DNA from: Chitinophagales bacterium
GTDB taxonomy: Bacteria > Bacteroidota > Bacteroidia > Chitinophagales > UBA8649
Assembly (NCBI GenBank): GCA_016777395.1
Contig: JADHRO010000007.1
Location: forward strand, 1 to 20,962
Direction of reading: 5' to 3'
DNA length: 20,962 nt
Below the pieces are notes generated by a model. That model did not search any database and was not told the origin of the DNA. It saw only the letters and a list, made by a program, of their open reading frames with translations. Both the position numbers and the translations under genes were made by a program. Below, in pieces: positions 1-7,349 of this stretch. Within the stretch, counting starts at the first letter, position 1. Each line of letters begins with the position of its first letter.

Positions 1-151
1 AAAGCACTTAGAAGATCCTTTAGCGGAAGAAATATTAAACAATAAACCAGAAGAAGGGGATGTATTGGTAGCTGACTTTAATAAAACAGCAGGCAAAATT
101 GAAATTGTCATCAAGAAGGAAAAAGACTCTAAAGTCTCTAAAGAAGATTAA
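1..151 (+). CDS. C-terminal end of a Clp family AAA+ ATPase (ClpC/ClpB-like), partial
   Basis: Reading frame 2 is open from the left edge to a TAA at 149-151 and gives about 49 residues. It starts KHLEDPLAEEILNN and runs through a short acidic and beta-prone stretch to a lysine-rich tail ending SKED. The pattern of LEDPLAEEIL followed by a GD pair and a short beta strand matches the extreme C-terminal domain of Hsp100 proteins such as ClpC and ClpB, which unfold proteins for ClpP or for disaggregation. Everything that would settle the subtype (Walker motifs, ClpP-docking loop, N domain) lies outside the window. The family call rests on this short tail, so ClpC versus ClpB is an inference. Confidence 0.6.
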   Translation, partial: KHLEDPLAEEILNNKPEEGDVLVADFNKTAGKIEIVIKKEKDSKVSKED

Positions 152-289
152 AAGTCAGCGTTAAAAAAACATCTACAAAGCGTATATTCCATCCTTATAA
201 GTTCAAGTATTTAGGATTTCCACAAAGGTGTATAATTCCAAGAGAGTCTTCATTGTGTAAGTCCTATATTTACGGGACAACAATAAGCT
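152..289. other. Intergenic region upstream of thyA
   Basis: There are 138 bases between the Clp stop and the thyA start. The sequence TATATTTA at 265-272 is one base away from the Bacteroidota -7 box TAnnTTTG and lies 17 bases before the thyA start, a plausible spacing. No -33 TTG lies at the usual distance. No clear terminator hairpin follows the Clp gene, and no small gene was seen. Confidence 0.35.
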
Positions 290-1195
290 ATGCAGCAATA
301 CCACGACTTACTCAAACATATCAAAGCCCAAGGGTTTGAAAAATCAGATCGCACGGGAACAGGAACAACTAGTGTTTTTGGCTATCAAATGCGTTATAAC
401 TTGGCAGATGGCTTTCCTTTATTAACCACCAAAAAGGTATTTACAAAAGGAATTATACATGAAGTACTTTGGTTTATAAAAGGGAGTACAAACATTCAAT
501 ACCTGGTTCAAAATGGTGTAGGCATATGGAATGAGTGGCCTTTTCAAAGCTATTTGAAACAGCTAGAATTGGAAGATAAGTTCCCGAAATATACTCCTCA
601 ATGGGAAGCAGAGCTAAAGGCATTTGTTGAACGAATCAAAACAGATGATGCCTTTGCTGCTCAATATGGCGAATTGGGACCAGTGTATGGCAAACAATGG
701 AGGAATTTTGAAGGTGTAGACCAATTACAAAACGTCATTGACGATATTAAGGCGAAACCTGATAGCCGTCGATTAATCGTTTCAGCTTGGAATCCCAAAG
801 ATATTCCTGTCATGGCTAAATCAGGACTTCCGCCCTGTCATACTTTATTCCAATTCTATGTTGCAGATGGAAAACTGAGCTGTCAACTATACCAGCGCAG
901 TGCAGATGTATTTCTAGGCGTTCCTTTTAATATTGCTTCCTATGCGCTTATTACTCATATGGTGGCTCAAGTCTGTGGCTTAGCTGTCGGTGATTTTGTA
1001 CACACTTTGGGTGACGCCCATATTTACAGCAATCACTTTGACCAAGTGAAGGAACAGCTAAGCCGAGAATTTTATGATTTACCTCAGTTAAAACTTAACC
1101 CCAACATCAATTCTATTTTTGATTTCACCTACGCGGATATAACAATTGAAAATTATCAATGTCATCCAGCAATTAAAGCGGCGGTCGCTGTTTGA
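290..1195 (+). CDS. thyA: Thymidylate synthase ThyA
   Basis: This enzyme methylates dUMP to dTMP using 5,10-methylene-tetrahydrofolate, releasing dihydrofolate; it is cytosolic and essential for DNA synthesis without external thymidine. The 301 residues include the phosphate-binding start RTGTGT (21-26), the catalytic cysteine Cys183 in LPPCHTLFQFYV, the motif QLYQRSADVFLGVPFN (199-214) that binds phosphate and dUMP, and the C-terminal PAIKAAVAV, where the closing valine matters for catalysis. It is longer than E. coli ThyA (264 residues) because of an insertion around residues 84-122, as in the longer ThyA subgroup (for example the Lactobacillus type). Usually a dihydrofolate reductase gene lies nearby in Bacteroidota; none is visible here, and the gene appears monocistronic, convergent with the SOUL gene. 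The start ATG is the first in frame, with no Shine-Dalgarno sequence. Confidence 0.98.
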   Translation: MQQYHDLLKHIKAQGFEKSDRTGTGTTSVFGYQMRYNLADGFPLLTTKKVFTKGIIHEVLWFIKGSTNIQYLVQNGVGIWNEWPFQSYLKQLELEDKFPKYTPQWEAELKAFVERIKTDDAFAAQYGELGPVYGKQWRNFEGVDQLQNVIDDIKAKPDSRRLIVSAWNPKDIPVMAKSGLPPCHTLFQFYVADGKLSCQLYQRSADVFLGVPFNIASYALITHMVAQVCGLAVGDFVHTLGDAHIYSNHFDQVKEQLSREFYDLPQLKLNPNINSIFDFTYADITIENYQCHPAIKAAVAV

Positions 1196-1206
1196 GAATT
1201 ACAAGA

Positions 1207-1259
1207 TGGAGTATGCGCTACACGAATTCTTGCTCAAGCTGAGAATAAGGTATACTCCA
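1207..1259. terminator. Inverted repeat between convergent thyA and SOUL genes, possible terminator
   Basis: TGGAGTAT (1207-1214) pairs perfectly with ATACTCCA (1252-1259), and inside it ATTCT (1226-1230) pairs with AGAAT (1242-1246). This fills almost the whole 69-base gap between two genes that end facing each other. There is no strong T tract on either strand, so it would be an atypical bidirectional terminator or a 3'-end protecting hairpin. Confidence 0.35.
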
Positions 1260-1264
1260 AAAAA

Positions 1265-1858
1265 CTAATAATTTTCTTCTAGCTCTACAATTACCTCATT
1301 GCGACGACCGACCATTTCGAATGGCGGATTATATCCTAAGAAGTAAAATACATCAGTAAAAGCTATTCCCTCTTCCTCTAAAGCTTCGATAAGCATTAAT
1401 TGGTGTTCTTCTATTTTACCTGAATTGGCCCAGCCGCCAAAGGTAATAGCAGCAACAGTTTTTGCAGGCATTTCAGTAAACGCTATCTCTGTCGAGTTTG
1501 GTTTGGGTAAATTTTCTTTATTATATCCTTTGGGAACCAAGAACATCATTGTCATACTATCCTCTAGACTCATTGCGACAGGACTTGTCATAGATATTTC
1601 TTCATTCGTTTCATTGCCTCCAAATATGTATCCGGCCAATTTTTGAAAACCTTTACCCGAGGCTTCTTCGTAGTTATTCGTATTTAATTTTACTGAGGTA
1701 AAAAGACTAGCTTCATAATTTCTAATTTCAAATGAGTCAAATTTCTTCACCACTTTGTAAGGATACGATTCTATATTTTGGCTACTTTTCATAGCAAAGC
1801 CTTGAACGACTAAGACTACTAAAACCAATACACCCGTTATAATTGCTAAAAATCTCAT
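1265..1858 (-). CDS. SOUL family heme-binding protein, membrane-anchored
   Basis: This is a 197-residue member of the SOUL/HBP family, small proteins that bind heme or porphyrins; the bacterial role is not established. An N-terminal hydrophobic segment (about residues 4-22) is either a membrane anchor or an uncleaved signal peptide, so the domain is probably periplasmic. The SOUL domain spans about 30-195. Recognisable parts are the YPYKVVKKFDSFEIRNYE start (32-49), the EEISMTSPV core (87-94, the family's I-x-MT-x-PV signature), and the closing FLGYNPPFE plus RRNEVIVEL block (173-193). The gene stands alone: it converges with thyA and lies downstream of the csp terminator, so it probably has its own promoter in 1859-1980, where no clear -7 box was found. 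A hemoglobin-receptor-like TonB gene lies 11 kb away but is not linked. Confidence 0.9.
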   Translation of the reverse strand: MRFLAIITGVLVLVVLVVQGFAMKSSQNIESYPYKVVKKFDSFEIRNYEASLFTSVKLNTNNYEEASGKGFQKLAGYIFGGNETNEEISMTSPVAMSLEDSMTMMFLVPKGYNKENLPKPNSTEIAFTEMPAKTVAAITFGGWANSGKIEEHQLMLIEALEEEGIAFTDVFYFLGYNPPFEMVGRRNEVIVELEENY

Positions 1859-1981
1859 TGTTGTTTATTGTTTTTTATAAATACCTAACAACGGCATGGG
1901 AAAGAAAGTTCTGACTATGGCACTTAGATAGCCCAGCACGCTAGAGCCGCTTTAGTTTCCTTTCTCTTGAAATAAAATAAC

Positions 1982-2015
1982 AAAAAAAAGGTCTCAATTA
2001 AAATTGAGACCTTTA
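1982..2015 (-). terminator. Rho-independent terminator of the cold shock gene
   Basis: Two perfect 13-base arms, AAAGGTCTCAATT at 1987-1999 and its complement at 2002-2014, flank a two-base centre. Read on the minus strand, the hairpin runs into eight T residues (complement of the A run 1982-1989). It lies 26 bases past the csp stop codon and separates csp from the SOUL gene. Confidence 0.92.
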
Positions 2016-2040
2016 GCTTGGATTGTAATTATATGATCGA

Positions 2041-2232
2041 CTACGCTTTTTTCACGTTTACTGCATTTAATCCTTTACGACCTTCTTGCAAATCAAACGT
2101 TACTTCGTCATCTTTGTCAATTGTGTCAACTAATCCTGATACGTGCACGAAATATTCTTGCCCGTTCTCTTCGTCTTTAACAAAACCAAATCCTTTGGTC
2201 TCATTGAAGAACTTTACTGTTCCTTTGTTCAT
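2041..2232 (-). CDS. Cold shock protein, CspA family
   Basis: This is a 63-residue single cold shock domain, a small beta barrel that binds single-stranded RNA and DNA and melts RNA secondary structure. The RNP1-like motif KGFGFVKDE and the RNP2-like motif EYFVHVSGL are both present, preceded by MNKGTVKFFNETKG and followed by VTFDLQEGRKGLNAVNV. The frame extends 13 codons upstream to an earlier ATG at 2271. The start at 2232 is chosen because all CspA-family proteins begin at M-x-x-G-x-VKFFN and because a -7 promoter box (2254-2261) lies inside the would-be extension. The gene has its own strong terminator and is divergent from typA. Csp number and paralog names vary, so no symbol is given. 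Confidence 0.95.
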   Translation of the reverse strand: MNKGTVKFFNETKGFGFVKDEENGQEYFVHVSGLVDTIDKDDEVTFDLQEGRKGLNAVNVKKA

Positions 2233-2253
2233 TATAATTTGTTTAAATTTCCA

Positions 2254-2261
2254 CAAATGTA
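2254..2261 (-). promoter_or_regulatory. -7 promoter box of the cold shock gene (TACATTTG)
   Basis: On the minus strand TACATTTG matches the Bacteroidota primary sigma -7 consensus TAnnTTTG exactly. It ends 21 bases before the csp start codon, giving an expected 5' leader of about 15 bases. No TTG-type -33 element is found 19-21 bases upstream. Confidence 0.6.
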
Positions 2262-2352
2262 CATTATACATTTAACATAAAGGCTATAAAAACAAAATAT
2301 TCACTTTTTTCTATTATAATCACTAAAACAATATAAGCTCATTTATTATCCA

Positions 2353-2360
2353 TACATTTG
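2353..2360 (+). promoter_or_regulatory. -7 promoter box of typA (TACATTTG)
   Basis: An exact TAnnTTTG match, identical in all eight bases to the csp box on the other strand, ends 21 bases before the typA ATG. The expected leader is therefore again about 15 bases. No -33 TTG is seen at the usual distance. The two boxes arrange the csp-typA region as a symmetric divergent promoter pair. Confidence 0.6.
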
Positions 2361-2381
2361 CACGCTTAAATGAAGTAGACC

Positions 2382-4151
2382 ATGCAGTCAATAAGAAACA
2401 TTGCCATCATCGCTCACGTCGATCACGGGAAAACAACATTAGTAGACAAAATCATTCAAGCTTGTAAAGTTTTTGATGATAGAAAAGAGGTTCAAGAACT
2501 TTTATTAGACAATAATGACTTGGAAAGAGAAAGAGGGATTACTATTCTTTCAAAAAACGTTTCAGTAAACTACAAAGATGTTAAAATCAATATTATTGAT
2601 ACTCCCGGTCACGCCGACTTTGGTGGGGAAGTAGAGCGAGTATTGAAAATGGCTGACGGTGTGCTACTTTTAGTAGATGCCTTTGAGGGGGCCATGCCGC
2701 AAACTCGATTTGTTTTAGGGAAAGCTATTGAACTTGGCCTAAAACCAATCGTCGTAGTTAATAAAGTAGATAAAGAAAACTGCACGCCAGATATCGTTCA
2801 AGAAGACGTTTTTGAGTTAATGTTTAATCTAGAAGCTTCCGAAGATCAGTTGGATTTTGCAACCGTTTTTGGATCAGCAAAACAAGGATGGATGAGTATG
2901 GATTGGAAAAAACCAAGCGATGATATCCTCGCTTTAATGGATACTATCTTAGAAGAAATTCCTGAAGCACCTGAATATGAAGGGACTCCACAGATGCAAA
3001 TTACTTCATTGGATTTCTCCTCGTTTACCGGAAGAATAGCCATTGGAAGAGTATTAAGAGGGTCATTGCAAGAGAATAAGGATTATATGCTCTGTAAAAA
3101 AGATGGCAATAAAAAAATTAGAATAAAAGAACTGCACACATTTGAGGGAATGGGGAAGCTAAAGGTTTCTTCTGTTCGAAGCGGAGATATCTGTGCAATT
3201 ACAGGTATTGATGACTTTGAAATTGGAGATACTGTAGCTGATTTAGAAAATCCAGAAGCATTAGAGCGAATTGCAGTAGATGAACCAACAATGAGTATGT
3301 TGTTTACGATTAACTCCTCTCCTTTCTTTGGAAAGGAAGGGAAGTTTGTTACTTCTCGTCACTTAAGAGATCGTTTGTATAAAGAGTTAGAAAAGAACTT
3401 AGCACTTCGTGTTGAGGACATGGATACAGAGGACAAGTTCATGGTTTACGGAAGAGGAATTTTGCATTTATCCGTATTGATTGAAACTATGCGAAGAGAA
3501 GGCTATGAATTGCAAGTGGGCAAGCCACAAGTAATCATTAAAGAAGTTGATGGAAGAAAGCATGAGCCTATGGAAACATTAGTTGTGGATGTTCCGGAAT
3601 CCAAATCAGGTAAAGTAATCGAGTTAGTCACTCAACGAAAAGGAGATTTGTTAATTATGAATCCAAAAGGAGACTTAATGCACCTTGAATTTGATATTCC
3701 TTCTAGGGGTTTAATTGGATTGCGAAACAATGTACTAACTGCAACAGCGGGTGAAGCGGTAATGACTCACCGTTTTAGAGATTATGCAGCATTTAAAGGA
3801 GATATTCCTGCACGTTTAAAAGGGTCTTTGGTTTCTATTGAAAAGGGACAGATACTTGCGTATTCCTTAGATAAATTGCAAGATAGGGGGAAATTCTTTG
3901 TAGAGCCAGGCGATCAAGTATATATTGGACAAGTTATTGGCGAGCACTCAAGAGCCAATGACTTAGGTGTAAACGCTACAAAAGGAAAACAGTTAACTAA
4001 CATGCGTTCTTCGGGAACCGATGGCAATGCTAAAATTGCACCGAAAATTGATTTTTCCTTGGAAGAGTCAATGGAGTATATCAATGAAGATGAATATTTA
4101 GAGATTACACCCGAAAGTCTACGTATGCGTAAGATACAGTTTAAACCATAG
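2382..4151 (+). CDS. typA: Ribosome-associated translational GTPase TypA/BipA
   Basis: TypA is a ribosome-binding GTPase related to EF-G and LepA, linked in other bacteria to 50S subunit assembly and to growth at low temperature and under stress. The 589 residues show all GTPase motifs: G1 AHVDHGKT (11-18), G2 with RGIT (51-54), G3 DTPGH (73-77), G4 NKVD (127-130) and a G5-like GSAKQG near 164. The sequence DNNDLERERGITILSKN (43-59) is diagnostic of TypA over LepA and EF-G. An EF-Tu domain II-like region (about 200-290), an EF-G domain III/V-like part and the TypA-specific C-terminal domain (DYAAFKGDIPARLKGSL, then LEITPESLRMRK near the end) follow. Length is close to the family norm of about 600. 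The gene appears monocistronic and is divergent from csp. Confidence 0.97.
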   Translation: MQSIRNIAIIAHVDHGKTTLVDKIIQACKVFDDRKEVQELLLDNNDLERERGITILSKNVSVNYKDVKINIIDTPGHADFGGEVERVLKMADGVLLLVDAFEGAMPQTRFVLGKAIELGLKPIVVVNKVDKENCTPDIVQEDVFELMFNLEASEDQLDFATVFGSAKQGWMSMDWKKPSDDILALMDTILEEIPEAPEYEGTPQMQITSLDFSSFTGRIAIGRVLRGSLQENKDYMLCKKDGNKKIRIKELHTFEGMGKLKVSSVRSGDICAITGIDDFEIGDTVADLENPEALERIAVDEPTMSMLFTINSSPFFGKEGKFVTSRHLRDRLYKELEKNLALRVEDMDTEDKFMVYGRGILHLSVLIETMRREGYELQVGKPQVIIKEVDGRKHEPMETLVVDVPESKSGKVIELVTQRKGDLLIMNPKGDLMHLEFDIPSRGLIGLRNNVLTATAGEAVMTHRFRDYAAFKGDIPARLKGSLVSIEKGQILAYSLDKLQDRGKFFVEPGDQVYIGQVIGEHSRANDLGVNATKGKQLTNMRSSGTDGNAKIAPKIDFSLEESMEYINEDEYLEITPESLRMRKIQFKP

Positions 4152-4221
4152 CATCATAGCTATCAAAAAATCGCTTCGCTTTTAAAAGGACTCATAAGGT
4201 TAATAATCTGAAAACTCAGTG

Positions 4222-4614
4222 TCACGAAAAAGGTCCACCTTCGACCTCAACAATATCTCGGCCGAAAGGAGCAAGACTTAAACGCATCAGTTTGAAGTGT
4301 TGTTTTGAAAATGGCCACCCCACAATAGTAAGGGCAAACAAAATCCCCAATATTAAATGAGTTAACACCAAAGGAATAGCGCCGACAAAAAACCAAATAA
4401 TATTCAAAATCGAATATAAACAACCGCTTCCATCTTCAACCTTCTTCGCTTCAAGTCCAAAAGGCATTAACTCAAAAAGTGCCAATTTAAAACATTGAAA
4501 GCCAAATGGAATACCTATTATAGTTGCGCAAAGCATTATACCTGCAGCAATATATTCCATAGCAGTTAAGAATCCGCCAAAAACCAACCAAACTATATTA
4601 CCAACTAATTTCAT
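4222..4614 (-). CDS. yccF: YccF domain inner membrane protein
   Basis: This small integral membrane protein of 130 residues belongs to the YccF (DUF307) family; its function is unknown. It is built from two homologous halves. Residues 6-53 (NIVWLVFGGF ... IIGIPFGFQCFKLALFELMPFG) resemble residues 71-118 (NIIWFFVGAI ... TIVGWPFSKQHFKLMRLSLAPFG), each with a hydrophobic pair of helices and a GIPF/GWPF-FKL-PFG signature. The frame stays open upstream to an ATG at 4911, but that extension runs antisense through the start of the fumarylacetoacetase gene and shows no family similarity, so the start at 4614 is used. A weak -7-like TAACTTTA lies at 4633-4640 on the minus strand. The gene is convergent with typA and divergent from the FAH operon. 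Confidence 0.93.
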   Translation of the reverse strand: MKLVGNIVWLVFGGFLTAMEYIAAGIMLCATIIGIPFGFQCFKLALFELMPFGLEAKKVEDGSGCLYSILNIIWFFVGAIPLVLTHLILGILFALTIVGWPFSKQHFKLMRLSLAPFGRDIVEVEGGPFS

Positions 4615-4661
4615 GTGTATTAATATTTTACTTAAAGTTAGAACTTTAAATGCTAAAGTGA

Positions 4662-4669
4662 TAAATTTG
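4662..4669 (+). promoter_or_regulatory. Candidate -7 box of the fumarylacetoacetase operon
   Basis: TAAATTTG fits TAnnTTTG exactly, 48 bases before the ATG at 4718, in the intergenic space shared with yccF. No -33 element was recognised, and in AT-rich DNA this match could be chance. Confidence 0.4.
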
Positions 4670-4717
4670 GTATTCAATATGAAATAATAAGTTATCCGCC
4701 AAAACACATTAAGTATC

Positions 4718-5968
4718 ATGACTGACTTTAGCTTGAAATCTTGGGTAGAATCTGCACACAATTCTGATTTTCCTATACAAAATTTGCCCTTTGGAATCTT
4801 TTCTACAAGTAAGAAATCAGCTAGAGCTGGAGTTGCTATTGGAAATAAAATTGTTGACCTCCTTGAGTTAGCACTTAATAATTTCATTGAAGTAGAAGTA
4901 GAACTACTCAATCAGGATTCATTAAATGCCTTAATGGAACTTGGTAGGCCAGCTGCAACAAAGTTGAGAAACCAAATTCAAGATTTACTAAGTGAGGATA
5001 ATGACCAACTAAAAGATTCTACCCATAGGGGTAGTGTTATGGTTAATATGAGTGAGGCGACTATGTATATGCCTGTCAAAGTAGGAGACTATACTGATTT
5101 TTACAGTAGTGAAGATCACGCGAGAAATGTTGGAACGATGTTTAGAGATCCGGAAAATGCTCTCTTACCAAATTGGAAACACCTCCCTGTTGGGTATCAT
5201 GGAAGAGCAAGTTCAATTGTCGTTTCACCAGCCAGTATCCATCGTCCAAAAGGGCAAACCAAAGCAGATGATGCCACAGCCCCAAGTTTCGGTCCTACCC
5301 GACTTTTTGATTTCGAGCTTGAAATGGCTTTTATCACTTGTAAAAAAACCAAATTAGGCGAATCTATACCAGTAAATGAAGCTGAAAATGCTATCTGGGG
5401 TATGGTAATTTTTAATGATTTAAGTGCTCGAGATATTCAAAAATGGGAATATGTTCCCTTGGGGCCATTTCTTGCCAAAAATTTTGGCTCTGTTATTTCT
5501 CCATGGGTAGTAACTATGGATGCATTAGAACCTTTTAGAACAAAAGGGTATAAACAAGACCCCAAAGTTCTCCCTTACCTTAAACATAAAAAGGATGCCA
5601 ACTTCGATATTCACCTAGAAGTTGCCCTTCAACCAGAAAATGGTCAAGCCGAAAATATTTGCACTTCCAACTATAAGTATATGTATTGGAATATGAACCA
5701 ACAATTGGCTCATCAAACCGTCAATGGATGTAATTTAAATGTAGGTGATATATATGCATCAGGAACGATAAGTGGTCCAAATGAAAACTCATATGGTTCG
5801 ATGCTCGAATTATCCTGGAAAGGGACAAAGCCAATAAAACTTTCGGATGGTAGTGAACGCAAATTTATGCAAGATGGAGATACTTGTATCATGCGTGCAC
5901 ATGCCGAAAAAGAGGGTGTTCGAATTGGCTTTGGAGAGTCCGCCGTTAAAATCCTCCCAGCAATATAA
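4718..5968 (+). CDS. fahA: Fumarylacetoacetase (FAH)
   Basis: FAH hydrolyses 4-fumarylacetoacetate to fumarate and acetoacetate, the last step of tyrosine/phenylalanine degradation through homogentisate. The 416 residues align almost one-to-one with animal FAH (419). All active-site residues known from mouse FAH appear, mostly offset by one: metal ligands Asp127, Glu200, Glu202 and Asp234; catalytic His134 in DYTDFYSSEDH; substrate and proton-relay residues Arg143, Tyr160, Gln241, Tyr245, Lys254 and Glu364. The LPNWKHLPVGYHGRASSIV block (150-168) is typical. It is the first gene of a four-gene operon; its stop TAA overlaps the next ATG (TAATG). Other homogentisate genes (hpd, hmgA) are not in the window, so the pathway must be split or completed elsewhere. 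Confidence 0.97.
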   Translation: MTDFSLKSWVESAHNSDFPIQNLPFGIFSTSKKSARAGVAIGNKIVDLLELALNNFIEVEVELLNQDSLNALMELGRPAATKLRNQIQDLLSEDNDQLKDSTHRGSVMVNMSEATMYMPVKVGDYTDFYSSEDHARNVGTMFRDPENALLPNWKHLPVGYHGRASSIVVSPASIHRPKGQTKADDATAPSFGPTRLFDFELEMAFITCKKTKLGESIPVNEAENAIWGMVIFNDLSARDIQKWEYVPLGPFLAKNFGSVISPWVVTMDALEPFRTKGYKQDPKVLPYLKHKKDANFDIHLEVALQPENGQAENICTSNYKYMYWNMNQQLAHQTVNGCNLNVGDIYASGTISGPNENSYGSMLELSWKGTKPIKLSDGSERKFMQDGDTCIMRAHAEKEGVRIGFGESAVKILPAI

Positions 5969-6498
5969 TGGCATCAGCCTTTGGACATGCTGCAAGTGCG
6001 CTTGCCATTAGTAATATATTTAGGCTTAAAAGTAAGCTTTCCAAAAAGGTAATACTTCTTGGAATCGTGTGTAGTATTATTCCTGATATAGATGTCGTGA
6101 GTTTTAGCTTAGGCATTCCTTACGAAAATATGTGGGGACACAGAGGGATAAGTCACTCGATTACTTTTGCTCTATTATTGAGTCTATTGATTAGTTTTAC
6201 CATTAGTAAAAGCAAACAACGTTTTTTTGCAATCTCTATATTTCTCTTCTTGTCCACCATATCTCACAGTATTTTAGATGCCATGACCACAGGCGGCAGT
6301 GGCGTAGCATTTTTTGCTCCATTTGACAACAGTCGATACTTCTTGCCCTGGCGCGTGATAAAAGTGTCCCCTATTGGCTTGCAAAAATTTTTAAGTGAAT
6401 GGGGGCTAGCTGTTTTGAAAAGTGAGTTTATTTGGATTGGCATTCCTCTTTTATTGAGCTTTATTATCTTTAGAGTCTATAAACCAAAAATCCGATGA
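5968..6498 (+). CDS. YdjM-type membrane-bound metal-dependent hydrolase
   Basis: A 176-residue polytopic membrane protein of the YdjM/DUF457 family (predicted inner-membrane metal-dependent hydrolases; YdjM is LexA-regulated in E. coli). Motifs in order are His7 in FGHAASALAIS, PDID (39-42), the hallmark GHRGISHS (57-64), a second histidine and aspartate in HSILDAMTTGG (100-110), and PFDNSRYFLPWRVI (118-131). The conserved His and Asp residues are the presumed metal ligands. About four hydrophobic segments occur, roughly 28-50, 64-80, 85-102 and 155-170. The substrate is unknown. The start overlaps the FAH stop by one base and the end overlaps the next gene by four (ATGA), implying translational coupling. 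Nothing in the sequence explains a link to tyrosine breakdown. Confidence 0.88.
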   Translation: MASAFGHAASALAISNIFRLKSKLSKKVILLGIVCSIIPDIDVVSFSLGIPYENMWGHRGISHSITFALLLSLLISFTISKSKQRFFAISIFLFLSTISHSILDAMTTGGSGVAFFAPFDNSRYFLPWRVIKVSPIGLQKFLSEWGLAVLKSEFIWIGIPLLLSFIIFRVYKPKIR

Positions 6499-7343
6499 TT
6501 TCATACGACCCGCTAGAAGTCCCCATTCGAAAACGACATCAATTTATTACAGGATCCGTAGGCCCAAGGCCTATTTGCTGGGCAAGTACAGTCAATGAAA
6601 AAGGAGAATCCAATTTAGCACCGTACAGTTTTTTCAATGCGATAGGCTCTAACCCTCCCCTCCTGGTTTTCTCCAGTAACCGAAGAGGAAGAGATAATAC
6701 CACCAAAGACACACTACACAATATAAAAACAACGAAAGAAGTGGTTATTAATGTGGTTCCGTACCGATTAGTTAACCAAATGAATATTAGCAGTACAGAT
6801 TACTCAAGTGAAGTCAATGAATTTGAAAAAGCGGGTGTAACTGGCATTAAATCCAAATTGGTTAAGCCCTTGCGTGTAAAGGAGAGTCCTGTTCAGTTTG
6901 AATGTAAAGTCAAAGAAATTGTGACATTTGGCGATATTGGTGGTGCCCCGAACCTATTTATTTGCGAAATTGTGCAGATGCATTTCAGTGAGGATATACT
7001 AGACGATGAAGGAATGATAGATCCGCAAAAAATTGACTTAGTGGGTAGAATGGGAAAGGAATATTATGTGCGTGCGCAAGGCAGTTCCATTTTTGAAATC
7101 AATAATCCATTTAGTAAAATCAATCTTGGCTTCGATGGACTTCCTAAGCACATAGTGGAAAGCGCTGTGCTAACGGGTAATGAAATTGCGCAGCTAGCCA
7201 TGGAAACAAGCTTACCCAACGAGAATGAAATAAAGGAAGTTCGAAATGAACTGGCAATCAATTTTTCTGAAGACCGTGAAAGTAATGCTAAACGATTAAT
7301 AGAAGCAGGAGAGATACGAAAAGCACTTTGTATTTTAATCTAA
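6495..7343 (+). CDS. Flavin reductase-like FMN-binding protein
   Basis: A 282-residue protein of the flavin reductase-like family (split-barrel FMN-binding fold). The N-terminal domain, about residues 5-190, carries the typical opening block with GSVGPRPICWASTVN (20-34), SNLAPYSFFNAIGSNPPLL (39-57), and DTLHNIKTTKEVVINVV (72-88). The region after about 200 is helical and charged and not assigned. Related proteins reduce flavins for two-component monooxygenases or bind FMN in unknown oxidoreductases. In Bacteroidota, proteins of this type often sit near aromatic or amino-acid catabolism genes, which fits the FAH operon, but the reaction cannot be inferred. It overlaps the upstream gene by four bases and is followed after six bases by the alpha/beta hydrolase gene. 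Confidence 0.88.
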   Translation: MISYDPLEVPIRKRHQFITGSVGPRPICWASTVNEKGESNLAPYSFFNAIGSNPPLLVFSSNRRGRDNTTKDTLHNIKTTKEVVINVVPYRLVNQMNISSTDYSSEVNEFEKAGVTGIKSKLVKPLRVKESPVQFECKVKEIVTFGDIGGAPNLFICEIVQMHFSEDILDDEGMIDPQKIDLVGRMGKEYYVRAQGSSIFEINNPFSKINLGFDGLPKHIVESAVLTGNEIAQLAMETSLPNENEIKEVRNELAINFSEDRESNAKRLIEAGEIRKALCILI

Positions 7344-7349
7344 TCAACC

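Noticed and set aside
1425..1646. Plus-strand open frame of 73 codons inside the SOUL gene
   Set aside because: It is a shadow of the real minus-strand gene with no recognisable domain; similar shadows at 2018-2275, 5109-5357, 6539-6721, 7831-8016, 14895-15200, 16367-16600 and 19938-20204 were also dropped.
1890..1980. Slightly more GC-rich, structured-looking stretch between csp and the SOUL gene, considered as a tRNA or small RNA
   Set aside because: No cloverleaf, no T-loop GTTCGAAT-like sequence and no terminator of its own downstream were found.
2233..2271. 13-codon extension of the cold shock protein
   Set aside because: CspA proteins start right before the VKFFN strand, and a promoter box lies inside the extension.
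4209..4220. CTGA-AAAC-TCAG mini hairpin beyond typA and yccF
   Set aside because: Only four base pairs and no T run; not convincing as a terminator.
4615..4911. Long N-terminal extension of the YccF frame (99 extra residues)
   Set aside because: It runs antisense through the first 200 bases of the fumarylacetoacetase gene, shows no family similarity, and the YccF domain begins exactly at the ATG at 4614.
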